From Tengunoibacter tsumagoiensis (GTDB lineage Bacteria; Chloroflexota; Ktedonobacteria; Ktedonobacterales; Ktedonobacteraceae), in NCBI RefSeq assembly GCF_003967535.1, contig NZ_BIFR01000002.1, positions 1,550,001-1,614,000 on the forward strand: a stretch of DNA of 64,000 bases, given 5' to 3'. How positions within the stretch are numbered: position 1 is the first letter of the stretch; each line of letters begins with the position of its first letter. Shown here piece by piece: positions 8,215-16,841 of this stretch. Both the position numbers and the translations under genes were made by a program. The notes below the pieces were generated by a model. It did not search any database. It saw nothing but the letters and a program-made list of their open reading frames with translations, and was not told where the DNA came from.

Positions 8215-11200
8215 CTAGTGTTCGTTATGCTCTATCGAATCAAGAGGATCAGTGAGCTGTTGATATAATTTTTGCAGAGACAGTCGGGGTTGAATGCCCA
8301 ACTCTTCTTTTAGAATTGTTTTGCACTGCTGATATTGTCGAAGTGCTTGATTTCTCTTTCCCTGGCGCAGGTAATAGCGCATCAGACCATAATGGGCTTC
8401 TTCTAAACATGGATCGATATGCAGCATCTTGCTCCAGTGCTCAGCACTCTCATCGAATGCTTCATGACGCCAGGCAATCTGTGCCAATTGTCGGTGAGCA
8501 TCTGTATAGGCCGTCCTTAATTCATCTCGTTTGACAGTACACCAGTCATTATAGAATAAACTGCCGTAGTCACCCCGATACAGCTCAACCATTTTGAGAA
8601 AGGCCTCTTTGGCACGAAGATCATCTTTCAGCACAACCGCCTGCTCGGCCTCTCTTTTGTGCGCACGAAATTCCTGCACATCATACCATACATGCTCACC
8701 AAAGCACGCTTTTAGGTTGAGACTATAGCCTTCAGCATGCCGAACCAGACAGAGCTTTCCGATTAATCGGCGTATATGATAGATACTTAAATGAAACATT
8801 TGATTCGTCTGGCTTGTATATTCTGGCCAGAGCGCGGTAATAATCTTCTCTTTGCTGATTGGACGGTCACTCTCAAGGAGATAGAAAAAGAGCTCTCTGG
8901 CATAGGACATACGCCAATGTTTAATCGGTTGTCCACTCAGGAGAATAATGGGCTCATCAAAAGCCATAATAGCAATTTTTGGTGGACATGGTTCAGTGAC
9001 CTGAGGCAGATACTCTGTTTCTGAGCCCTTCTGATATTCCTGGCAGTCCTCCTCAGGCAGCTCTAAAATGGCTCTTAACTTTACAAGCTGGGGAGAACTT
9101 TTCATCACTTGCAGCAATGTCGGGAACCACTTTGTTTCGACAAATATCAATTGCTTATAACTTTCCGAGTCTATCAGCAGTGAAGCAACTTCTTGCAAAT
9201 GGCGTATCACATCTTCATGTTGATTAAGCGCAATCAGACATGCCGCAAGACATAACTTGGTCTGTAACCGGCCCCGCTTTAACAGGGTCTCCTCGAGCGC
9301 ATGATCAATGGCAACTAACCGTGTATATGCTTCTGCATAGCGGTGCTGATACAGAAAAATGATACAATAGGTCAATTCTTGTTCAACTTGCTCGTATCCA
9401 ATGGACTTGCCAGGGCTTCTTTTCACATGAATCTTTTCGGCAAAGTGGAGCGCACTCGTGATGTCTCCCATAAAAAGATGAATCAGTGCAATATCAGCCA
9501 GGGTACTATTGATAATGCTCTGATTTCCCCATTTATAAGAGAGGGTCAGTCCATCTTCAGAGTAGATCAAAGCTTGCGAGTAATTCCCTTGCTCCATATA
9601 GAGAGAGCCAAGATTCACTAAGGTATATGCTTCTGCACGACGAGTGTAAAGGAGGCTACGCGCTAATTCCAATGTATTCAGTAGCGTCTCTTCTGCTTCT
9701 TTATACGCTCCTCGATTTTTGTAGAGAATACCTTTGAGAATTAAGTTCTCTATCTTTCGCTGCTCGTCCTGTAGCAGCTCACAATATTTTAAGGTTCTCA
9801 TAAGATGATGTTGCGCTAACTCAAAATTCCCCATCAGATAATAGGTATTGGCTAATGCGCTATGGATATCGACGGCAAGATTAGCAGGAGGTTGATTATC
9901 CCAGAGAGAGAGCGCCCGATGAAGATGCACAATACCAGTGGTAAAGTCTCCCTGGAGGTTTGCACAACTTCCCAGGCGCATTTCGGCCTCTGATTGCAGC
10001 TCGATCTCGTCAACTGGCAAGACACTTAAAGCTCGCTGGCAAAAATTTTGAGCCTGAACATAATCGCCTGTCTGAAACAGTGCTTTACTATAGAGAATAT
10101 CCACTTCCGCCTGCAAAATATGGCACTGGGCTGTCCTCTCAGAAAAACCCTCGATCAGCGTGGACGTTTTATTGAGCAGCGTGAATGCCATCTCATGCTG
10201 TCCTCTGATGAGATGAATGGTTGCCTGAATTAAAAAGAAACGAGGATGGCTTGCTAACATTTCTGATGGAAGTTTATCGAGCCAGCGTGACAGCGTTTCG
10301 ATCCGTCCTTGTTGCAGAAGCTGTTTATAGCCCTCAAAAATGATCTGCGGGGCCAGATCATAGGCTCTTGACTCAAGCGCATGGTAGAGTGCTTGCTCAT
10401 ATTGCTGTCGTGCGCGCCAATACTGAGCCGCTTTGTAATGGAGTTGAAAAAAGCGACCTCGATCCTGCTCATAACACTGCTTATTGAAAAGCTCACGAAT
10501 AACTGGATGACAGACGTAAATATTTTGAGAGAATTGCTTATACGATGTCACAAATAATCCCTGATACTCTAAACGTGACAAACGTTCGGCAGCATCAGTT
10601 CTATCTAACAGCTCATTACAGATATCTGGCTCCATCTGCTGAAGGATCGAAGAGGCCTGAAGAAAACGCTGGAGCTCTCTATCGTACTTAAAAACCTCAT
10701 TGACCGTATAAGAAAAGAGCTCGTTGCGCTTTTGGATCGCGACCGAATCAACCTGGTATGAAGGCAGGCTCTGGATATCGGAAAGAGGTGAGCCCTGGTG
10801 AAAAAAGTTTCGTTCGCCCAGATAGGTACAGATTAAAATGCCTGCAATCCACCCATCAAAATAGGTAGTTAACTGAGCAACTTCATCTTCCGTCAGCGCA
10901 TTGATTCCCTGAAGATTCGCCAGTGCAATGATCTCCTGAGCCGAGAAGCGCAAGGCATCTGTATTCAGGCCACACATTTCATTTTGAACCAGAAGGGATG
11001 AGAAGGAGATATTGGGGACAACTCGACTTTCAACAAAAAGCGTTACCTGCTTGGGAAGATTCTTGAGCAAATAGTTGATCAGATTTTTAAAGGTTTTATG
11101 CTCATTCACTTCTTCATAATTACACAAGAAAATGACAAAGTCTTCGGACACATCTTCGGAGATAATCGTACACAAAGCATCAATGGCTGCCTGATACCTT

Positions 11201-11577
11201 TTCATGGGGGAGGAGGCTTCTTGCCGAAATATATCCATGAAGACCGATTTTAATTTTCTTTCCAGGGAGGGAAAAACACAACAGATACTGGCAAGCAAGT
11301 TTTGTAGAAAGACGACGTAATCTGTATCAGTACTGTCAAGAAAATACCAGCAGCAAGGGATCGCTGTTGAACGGGCAAAATCGGCCAGGAGTGTTGTCTT
11401 CCCATATCCTGCGGGCGCACAAAGGAGGACTAATTTGTAGTTGGCCCCAGAACCATTATTTTTTGAGGGTTTTCGCATCACAATCTCTTGCAGTCGTTCG
11501 ACCAGGGCCTCACGATGAAGGAACGTTGAGGGAAGATTGGGACCAACTATTTTTCTGATAAGACAGACATCTTGCAA
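8215..11577 (-). CDS. Large MalT/AfsR-like regulator: AAA ATPase, TPR, OmpR-type DNA-binding and BTAD domains
   Basis: An 1120-aa transcriptional regulator. The N-terminus is a STAND-type ATPase with Walker A APAGYGKTTLL (about 54-64) and an acidic Walker-B-like strand (DFVIFLCNYEE). Helical TPR-like repeats fill about 380-830. The C-terminus is an OmpR-type winged helix (about 865-960, with the SKEKIITALWPE motif) followed by a bacterial transcriptional activation domain (about 970-1110). This is the reverse domain order of Streptomyces AfsR. The likely start is TTG at 11577 with GAGG nine nt upstream. It sits at the edge of the isochorismate/carbamoyl cluster and is a plausible cluster regulator that senses an unknown ligand. 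Confidence 0.9.
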   Translation of the reverse strand: MQDVCLIRKIVGPNLPSTFLHREALVERLQEIVMRKPSKNNGSGANYKLVLLCAPAGYGKTTLLADFARSTAIPCCWYFLDSTDTDYVVFLQNLLASICCVFPSLERKLKSVFMDIFRQEASSPMKRYQAAIDALCTIISEDVSEDFVIFLCNYEEVNEHKTFKNLINYLLKNLPKQVTLFVESRVVPNISFSSLLVQNEMCGLNTDALRFSAQEIIALANLQGINALTEDEVAQLTTYFDGWIAGILICTYLGERNFFHQGSPLSDIQSLPSYQVDSVAIQKRNELFSYTVNEVFKYDRELQRFLQASSILQQMEPDICNELLDRTDAAERLSRLEYQGLFVTSYKQFSQNIYVCHPVIRELFNKQCYEQDRGRFFQLHYKAAQYWRARQQYEQALYHALESRAYDLAPQIIFEGYKQLLQQGRIETLSRWLDKLPSEMLASHPRFFLIQATIHLIRGQHEMAFTLLNKTSTLIEGFSERTAQCHILQAEVDILYSKALFQTGDYVQAQNFCQRALSVLPVDEIELQSEAEMRLGSCANLQGDFTTGIVHLHRALSLWDNQPPANLAVDIHSALANTYYLMGNFELAQHHLMRTLKYCELLQDEQRKIENLILKGILYKNRGAYKEAEETLLNTLELARSLLYTRRAEAYTLVNLGSLYMEQGNYSQALIYSEDGLTLSYKWGNQSIINSTLADIALIHLFMGDITSALHFAEKIHVKRSPGKSIGYEQVEQELTYCIIFLYQHRYAEAYTRLVAIDHALEETLLKRGRLQTKLCLAACLIALNQHEDVIRHLQEVASLLIDSESYKQLIFVETKWFPTLLQVMKSSPQLVKLRAILELPEEDCQEYQKGSETEYLPQVTEPCPPKIAIMAFDEPIILLSGQPIKHWRMSYARELFFYLLESDRPISKEKIITALWPEYTSQTNQMFHLSIYHIRRLIGKLCLVRHAEGYSLNLKACFGEHVWYDVQEFRAHKREAEQAVVLKDDLRAKEAFLKMVELYRGDYGSLFYNDWCTVKRDELRTAYTDAHRQLAQIAWRHEAFDESAEHWSKMLHIDPCLEEAHYGLMRYYLRQGKRNQALRQYQQCKTILKEELGIQPRLSLQKLYQQLTDPLDSIEHNEH

Positions 11578-12060
11578 TGCATTATTCCTCTAGCCAGGAT
11601 TAATGTTTACTCACTACATTGCCCAAAAGTATCTTTTGCGTTTTCTCTTTCTCTGTTCAAACTTTGTGATAAAAGTATTATCGGAGATAAATTCCTATGT
11701 ACAATTCTTAAGCTAATGGTGGTTCAACAGGCTGGTTAAAGTATCTATACACAGAATACCACTTAACATTAAAACATGCAATGATATTTTGGCGTACTGT
11801 TTCGTATATTTTTACAGAAATTTGACATTTAAGCTCTTTCGCATCATTCGTAATCTTCATTTGAGGTAGAAAAAGAGGGAGAGAGTAATCTCTCGTCTGG
11901 CACATCTCTTCAATCTATCTCATCTATTCATTATTTATATAAATAGACTTTTTTTATTCACATTTCTTTTTGAGAGATATGAGGATACCGGCAAGGCGTT
12001 CCACCAGTGGGAATGCCTTGCCGGTATCAACCTGGATCGAAAAGTGACGCGCCCCTTTTC
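11578..12060. other. Intergenic region between regulator and isochorismate synthase
   Basis: This stretch holds the upstream region of the large BTAD regulator near 11578-11700 and a strong hairpin at 11984-12028. A 65-codon minus-strand frame at 11708-11905 has only a weak ribosome site and no recognisable features, so I do not call it. The DNA is notably AT-rich from about 11750 to 11970. Confidence 0.5.
11984..12028 (-). terminator. Strong hairpin after isochorismate synthase
   Basis: GATACCGGCAAGGC(G)TTCC at 11984-12002 pairs with GAATGCCTTGCCGGTATC at 12011-12028 with one bulge or mismatch and an 8-nt loop. It lies 33 bp past the isochorismate synthase stop. There is no U-tract in the minus direction, so it may work as a barrier or protective 3-prime stem rather than a textbook terminator. 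Confidence 0.55.
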
Positions 12061-13545
12061 TCAAAGGTCTTGCTGTGGTAAGGTGGATATGCCGACGCCT
12101 AGACTATTCATCATTGCCTGAAATTTCCAGCAGGTCTCTTTATACTCTTCTTCAGGATCGGAATCAGCGACAATACCACATCCCGCAAACAGAGTTGCGC
12201 TCTGCCCGTCAATGAGTGAGCTCCGTAGGGCAACTGCAAATTCACCATTGCCATAGGCATCAAGCCACCCGATCGGACTGGCATACCAGCCACGATCAAG
12301 CTTTTCTTCCTGACGAATGATCTCCAGTGCCTTTTTCTGAGGCAGACCACCAACCGCTGGAGTTGGATGCAAGGCCTCAACAAGATCGAGGATGGTGCGC
12401 ATGGGTAATAATTTTCCAGCAAGAGGGGTAATCAGATGCTGCACATTTTCCAGTCTCAATATCTCAGGATTCTCTGAATAAGAGACACTGGCACAAAGTG
12501 GTTGAAGCGCTTGATAGATTGCAGATACAACGAACCTGTGCTCTTCAAGCAATTTTTTACTCTGTAACAAATGCATCGCGATGTTCTGATCTTCTGCCAG
12601 GGTTTGCCCTCTCGGTGCAGAACCGGCGAGGGCCATGGTATGGATAGTGCCGTTGTGTGTATTGATGAGGAGCTCAGGTGTCGCACCACAAAAATAGCGC
12701 TTCTCATGTTGGAGCGCAAAAATATACGCATTTGAATGGTGGTGACGAAGATGGTTGACGATATCACCAATATTGAAGCGCTCTGTGGCTGGCTGAAGCT
12801 CAATTTTGATTCCACGGGCAAGTACGATTTTTTGATACTCTCCCTGGCGGATGCTTTGCACTGATTGTGAGACAAGCTGCTTCCAGTCATCCGCAGTCAG
12901 AAATTGTTTATCCCGTTTGATCAGCAGTTCTCTCTCTGGATGACTGGCTCCAGGTGTATAGGTCTCTTCCTGGAGAACCAGGAGCTGCGAAAAAATGGTG
13001 ACACAATAGTCTTCATCTCGATACAGGGCTGTATCGGGTTTCACAATATAGTTAAATGTGACTGTTGTATCTTCTTTGTGCGTACTAAAGAGAATTAATG
13101 GAACAACAAATGAGGCACCAGGAAAACCTTCCCATAAAGCGCTTTTTTCCTCTGTCTCATGGAAAGCAAATCCTCCAAACAGAATGGGCCCGCTGATATG
13201 TGCCTGTCCAGATGAGAGGGAAAGAGTATGTTCCTCTTGAATAACCGCATGCTGGAGAAGCTCTTTCCAATACGCATTAACCGCTTGAAAACGTGAGCCA
13301 CCATCGAGCTGTATACGAGTAGCACAGCCAATCCCTACGAGCGTCCTTTGCGTCTGAGGATGCTCCCAAAAAAACTGGCTGTCCTGTTGATATCGGTTGG
13401 ACGAGAAGAGGGTTAATCCATCTCGTACGGTGATGGGGACAGTCAAGCTAATGAGAATATCCTTTTTATGCTGCTCTGCTCTTTTATGAGCCTGCTGGAG
13501 TAAACGAAGGAGGGTATCTTGAAATAATCCAGGAAGAACCTTCAT
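12061..13545 (-). CDS. Isochorismate synthase (EntC/DhbC/MenF family)
   Basis: A 494-aa chorismate-utilising enzyme converting chorismate to isochorismate with Mg2+. Family landmarks: KIVLARG near residue 235, FCGATPELLI near 300, HPTPAVGGLPQ near 395, then EEKLDRGWYASPIGW and the Mg-binding tail around FAGCGIV. The HPTPAVGG and DRGWYASPIG motifs favour isochorismate synthase over anthranilate or aminodeoxychorismate synthase. The ATG at 13545 has AAAGGA six nt upstream. No menaquinone partner (menD, menH) is adjacent. Instead it follows a carbamoyltransferase gene on the same strand, so it probably serves a secondary pathway. No isochorismatase or isochorismate pyruvate-lyase gene is seen in the cluster. 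Confidence 0.9.
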   Translation of the reverse strand: MKVLPGLFQDTLLRLLQQAHKRAEQHKKDILISLTVPITVRDGLTLFSSNRYQQDSQFFWEHPQTQRTLVGIGCATRIQLDGGSRFQAVNAYWKELLQHAVIQEEHTLSLSSGQAHISGPILFGGFAFHETEEKSALWEGFPGASFVVPLILFSTHKEDTTVTFNYIVKPDTALYRDEDYCVTIFSQLLVLQEETYTPGASHPERELLIKRDKQFLTADDWKQLVSQSVQSIRQGEYQKIVLARGIKIELQPATERFNIGDIVNHLRHHHSNAYIFALQHEKRYFCGATPELLINTHNGTIHTMALAGSAPRGQTLAEDQNIAMHLLQSKKLLEEHRFVVSAIYQALQPLCASVSYSENPEILRLENVQHLITPLAGKLLPMRTILDLVEALHPTPAVGGLPQKKALEIIRQEEKLDRGWYASPIGWLDAYGNGEFAVALRSSLIDGQSATLFAGCGIVADSDPEEEYKETCWKFQAMMNSLGVGISTLPQQDL

Positions 13546-13687
13546 GATAATTCCTTTCCCGTATCCTGTTGGTCTGTGACAAACTGCTCCCCGCACAGAC
13601 TGTTGAAAAAGGGCCCCTTTCTGCGAAATGCGTTTGATCCGACATTTCCAGGGTGAAGGAGCCCACTATCCGTCTCTGTATGCGCAG

Positions 13688-15319
13688 TTATATGCCCATG
13701 CTTCCCCATAAACGCATGGGCTCTGCCCGTTGCTCAAAATGGATTGGGTTGCTTACCTTAGACGCATCTGATCGGCTATACCAGAGATCATCGATAACGA
13801 ACTCGGTAATCCCTTCTTCTTCGCAATACGCCACCAGTTCTGATGTACGATTAATAAAGCCAGTCCCTTTAAAGTTAAGCGAGGTATTACACAGGACCCC
13901 ATAACCAGTCACGGCCTTGAAGGCTTCTAATAAGCTATGCAGGACTGGCTCGTTTTCCGTTTTTACCGATTGCACTCTTGCCGTTCCATCCACATGCGTA
14001 ATAGCAGGCAGTGCAGGGGTTTTGACCTTGCTAAAGTACAACATATAGGGATCATCAATGGCTGGCTCGAACCACTTTTCAAGATCTTCATACAGACTAC
14101 AGGGGGCGATGGGGCGATAGGACTCACGCTTTTTGATGGTATTGAGGAGATCCTTGCTGTTACTGGTCAAAGGAGAGGCCAGCAGGGAGCGATGCCCCAA
14201 TGCTCGCGGGCCCATCTCATATCCACCCTGTACCCAGGCAAAAACGGAATCTTGAGCCAGACGCTGAGCCACCCCGGTAAGATCTAATGGCTTTTTCGCC
14301 CATACCTGGGGATCGGGCTCGATGTCACGCAGGAACGGTGCTCCAGCATAGACGCTCCACTCTAACCGACAGGGCTCTCCAAAATGCGTCATCGCATCGG
14401 CTGCCGTTCCAATTGCTGATCCAGTATCATTGGTACACGGAGGTACAAAAACGTCACTGAAGAGTCCACTGGCTCGCCAGCGCTGATTCCATTCACAATT
14501 TAATCCGCAGCCGCCCGATATGACCAGAGGCAGGTTTTGTGGCAACCGGTTTTTCGCTACCTCAAAAAAGATTTCGAAGAGACGGTTAGTGATATAGTAT
14601 GCAGCTGCATGCATTCTGGGTGTATTTACGCCACAGTTATATAACTGTGTTTCTTTATAGACTCTTTTATCAAAAGGAAAGACGGTCTTGGATGTCAAAA
14701 GGCTCTCTATGACGAGCTGATCACCTTTTGGGATATCCCGACCATCATAAAAACCCGCTAACGCCATCAGCTTTCCTGCATCCTCTAACCGTGTATCTTC
14801 TCCTTTTTCGGAAAATGTCGGATCACCCAGCGCAAACAGAGCGCTATAGCGAAAACCCGGCTGAGTCAAAACATCAATGCGCGAGATCCTGGCGCCATAG
14901 TCCTGCCAGTGATAGAAGGCACCCATAAATCCTTCCCAGACCAGGACGATACATTCCTTTAAGGGAGCAATCGGTGCCATGGCGGTAGACATAAAAAGGT
15001 GCGAGCGCTCATGAGAGGAGCTGAAGACTTTGACGGGTTTCCCAAAGAAACGACCGTCCTGCACTTCACCCGGCTGTAAGCCAAAATAGCCTGCTCCAAT
15101 GCCTGAATAAATGTTGGAGAATTGTTTATGCCACCCACCAATGGCTACCACATCTGGAAGAGATGGGGCCAGATCAAGAGCCTGAACAATGACCTGGGGG
15201 GTGATCAGGCTATAACGAGAAAAAGAATCTTTCTCTGCCTCAAGCGAGAACAAGAGTTTGCCATCTTCCACAAAGGCAACTGAGCCGTCGTGACCAGGTT
15301 TGAAAGAAAGAATTTTCAT
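13688..15319 (-). CDS. O-carbamoyltransferase (NodU/CmcH/TobZ family)
   Basis: A 543-aa carbamoyltransferase that moves carbamoyl from carbamoyl phosphate, via carbamoyl-AMP, onto a hydroxyl group. The N-terminus is the Kae1-like ATPase fold (SFKPGHDGSVAFVEDGKL at residues 5-22, where family members usually read GxHDxS). The C-terminal YrdC-like half carries GPRALGHRSLLASP and the NTSLN motif. Length is slightly short for the family but complete. GGAG lies 8 nt before the ATG at 15319. It is divergent from carA-carB, which would make its substrate, and cotranscribed with isochorismate synthase. This pairing is the main evidence that the cluster product is carbamoylated. The acceptor is unknown. 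Confidence 0.92.
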   Translation of the reverse strand: MKILSFKPGHDGSVAFVEDGKLLFSLEAEKDSFSRYSLITPQVIVQALDLAPSLPDVVAIGGWHKQFSNIYSGIGAGYFGLQPGEVQDGRFFGKPVKVFSSSHERSHLFMSTAMAPIAPLKECIVLVWEGFMGAFYHWQDYGARISRIDVLTQPGFRYSALFALGDPTFSEKGEDTRLEDAGKLMALAGFYDGRDIPKGDQLVIESLLTSKTVFPFDKRVYKETQLYNCGVNTPRMHAAAYYITNRLFEIFFEVAKNRLPQNLPLVISGGCGLNCEWNQRWRASGLFSDVFVPPCTNDTGSAIGTAADAMTHFGEPCRLEWSVYAGAPFLRDIEPDPQVWAKKPLDLTGVAQRLAQDSVFAWVQGGYEMGPRALGHRSLLASPLTSNSKDLLNTIKKRESYRPIAPCSLYEDLEKWFEPAIDDPYMLYFSKVKTPALPAITHVDGTARVQSVKTENEPVLHSLLEAFKAVTGYGVLCNTSLNFKGTGFINRTSELVAYCEEEGITEFVIDDLWYSRSDASKVSNPIHFEQRAEPMRLWGSMGI

Positions 15320-15689
15320 GTGATCTTCTCCCGAAATTCATCTAAACACGTAGCACAATGTCTTCTGAGAAAAAGTCTTTTGACAGGCCTGCCTCAAAAC
15401 AGGTATCAGCACAAGAGAGGTCAACGCGCTCTCGTTCTCAGACCATCCTTCGCTGTGAGCATCCTCACGCTCCTGTACATCTGTACATTGCTCATTCATT
15501 GAGAACTTCTGGCGAGAACTCATGGCCTGGCTGCTCTATATACCTTCACTGTGGCTCTCATTGTTACCTCTTAAATAATAGATGTCGTTCTTACATTTTT
15601 ATTATGAATTTCTTAAGAGCTTTATAAGTCTTCGTTTGTATCCTTCTTCTTGATGAAGATCGTCTTTTCAACGTCTGTAAAGGAGTACG
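15320..15689. other. Divergent promoter region, carbamoyltransferase / carA
   Basis: A 370-bp gap between divergent genes must hold both promoters. I see a short direct repeat CTGTACAT-CTGTACAT at about 15473-15488 and an AT-rich block around 15570-15640, but no GTAAAG array like those at 7.4 and 30.85 kb. The only GTAAAG here overlaps the carA ribosome site. Confidence 0.45.
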
Positions 15690-16841
15690 ATGAACAGAAA
15701 TAGCATACATACAAGCACAATTGTGAATGATATTTCACCGTATTATGTGGAGGAAAGTGAGCAGAGCCTCTCAGATCGCTCCTTTGCTGAACGTTCTCCC
15801 TCTGGCACATTGCTCTTAGAGGATGGGAGCAGATTTGCAGGTTTCTCGTTTGGGTACGAGCAGGCTACGGCTGGAGAGGTTGTTTTCAGTACCAATATGG
15901 TGGGATATCCTGAAGCGATTACCGATCCTTCTTTCACTGGTGAGATTCTGGTCATGACTTACCCTCTTATCGGCAATTATGGGGTACCTGGTCCGGCCTT
16001 ATGGGAGAGTAACAGCATCCGGGTGAAGGGGCTGGTGGTATCTAATTACATCGATACCCCATCGCATTACAGCAGTATTATGACGTTGAAGCAATGGCTG
16101 CATCAAGAAAAAATCGCTGCCCTGGAGATCAAAGATACCCGTCTATTGACTCAACACATCCGTCAGCATGGATCGATGCTCGGAAAAATCATTTTTGAGG
16201 ACACGATCCCTTTCTATGATCCCAATCAAGAGAATCTGGTGGCTCAGGTCTCCACATCATCTGTTCAGGTGGAGGGACATGGCGATTATACGATCGCATT
16301 GATTGATTGTGGTGCCAAGCGCAATATTGTCCGCTCATTGCTTGACCGCCATGTACGGGTCGTGACCGTGCCATGGGACTGGGATCTGTTCTCACCAACC
16401 AATCACTTCGACTTTGATGCCATTCTGATCTCGAATGGGCCGGGCAATCCACAAATGGTGCAGCAAACAATTCAAACGATTCGCAAGGCGTTGGAGCGAA
16501 AAATCCCGCTATTTGGTATCTGTCTGGGTCACCAGCTTCTGGCCCTTGCGGCAGGAGGGACGACGTATAAGCTGAAGTTTGGTCATCGCAGCCAGAATCA
16601 GCCCTGTGTATTGAATGGAACACCACGCTGCTATATCACGACTCAGAATCATGGTTTTGCGGTAGACCAGCTTCCTCAAGGGTTCACGCCCTGGTTCACG
16701 AACGCAAATGATGGAAGTAATGAAGGGATGAAGCACCACGAGCTCCCTTTCTTCTCTGTCCAATTTCATCCAGAAGCGGCCCCAGGGCCGATGGATACTG
16801 AATGGATTTTTGACTATTTTCTTGAGAGGATACGGTGTTAA
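15690..16841 (+). CDS. carA: Carbamoyl-phosphate synthase small (glutaminase) subunit
   Basis: A 383-aa glutamine amidotransferase subunit that hydrolyses glutamine and passes ammonia to CarB. The CarA N-domain starts around residue 36 (GTLLLEDGSRFAGFSFG). The class-I GATase half has the nucleophile in GICLGH (Cys near 278) and the catalytic HPE in QFHPEAA near 359. A 35-residue N-terminal extension rich in Ser and acidic residues precedes the usual start. The chosen ATG has AAAGGAG only 4 nt away, so a downstream start is possible. carB follows directly. Its place beside a carbamoyltransferase suggests it is the dedicated carbamoyl phosphate supply of the cluster rather than the pyrimidine/arginine enzyme. 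Confidence 0.93.
   Translation: MNRNSIHTSTIVNDISPYYVEESEQSLSDRSFAERSPSGTLLLEDGSRFAGFSFGYEQATAGEVVFSTNMVGYPEAITDPSFTGEILVMTYPLIGNYGVPGPALWESNSIRVKGLVVSNYIDTPSHYSSIMTLKQWLHQEKIAALEIKDTRLLTQHIRQHGSMLGKIIFEDTIPFYDPNQENLVAQVSTSSVQVEGHGDYTIALIDCGAKRNIVRSLLDRHVRVVTVPWDWDLFSPTNHFDFDAILISNGPGNPQMVQQTIQTIRKALERKIPLFGICLGHQLLALAAGGTTYKLKFGHRSQNQPCVLNGTPRCYITTQNHGFAVDQLPQGFTPWFTNANDGSNEGMKHHELPFFSVQFHPEAAPGPMDTEWIFDYFLERIRC

Noticed and set aside
11708..11905. 65-codon minus-strand open frame between regulator and isochorismate synthase
   Set aside because: Weak ribosome site, AT-rich low-complexity composition and no recognisable motif; treated as non-coding.
12061..13545. Isochorismate synthase as part of a menaquinone or catecholate siderophore operon
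   Set aside because: No menD/menH/menC or isochorismatase/DhbE/NRPS genes are adjacent; neighbours are carbamoyl and exporter genes.
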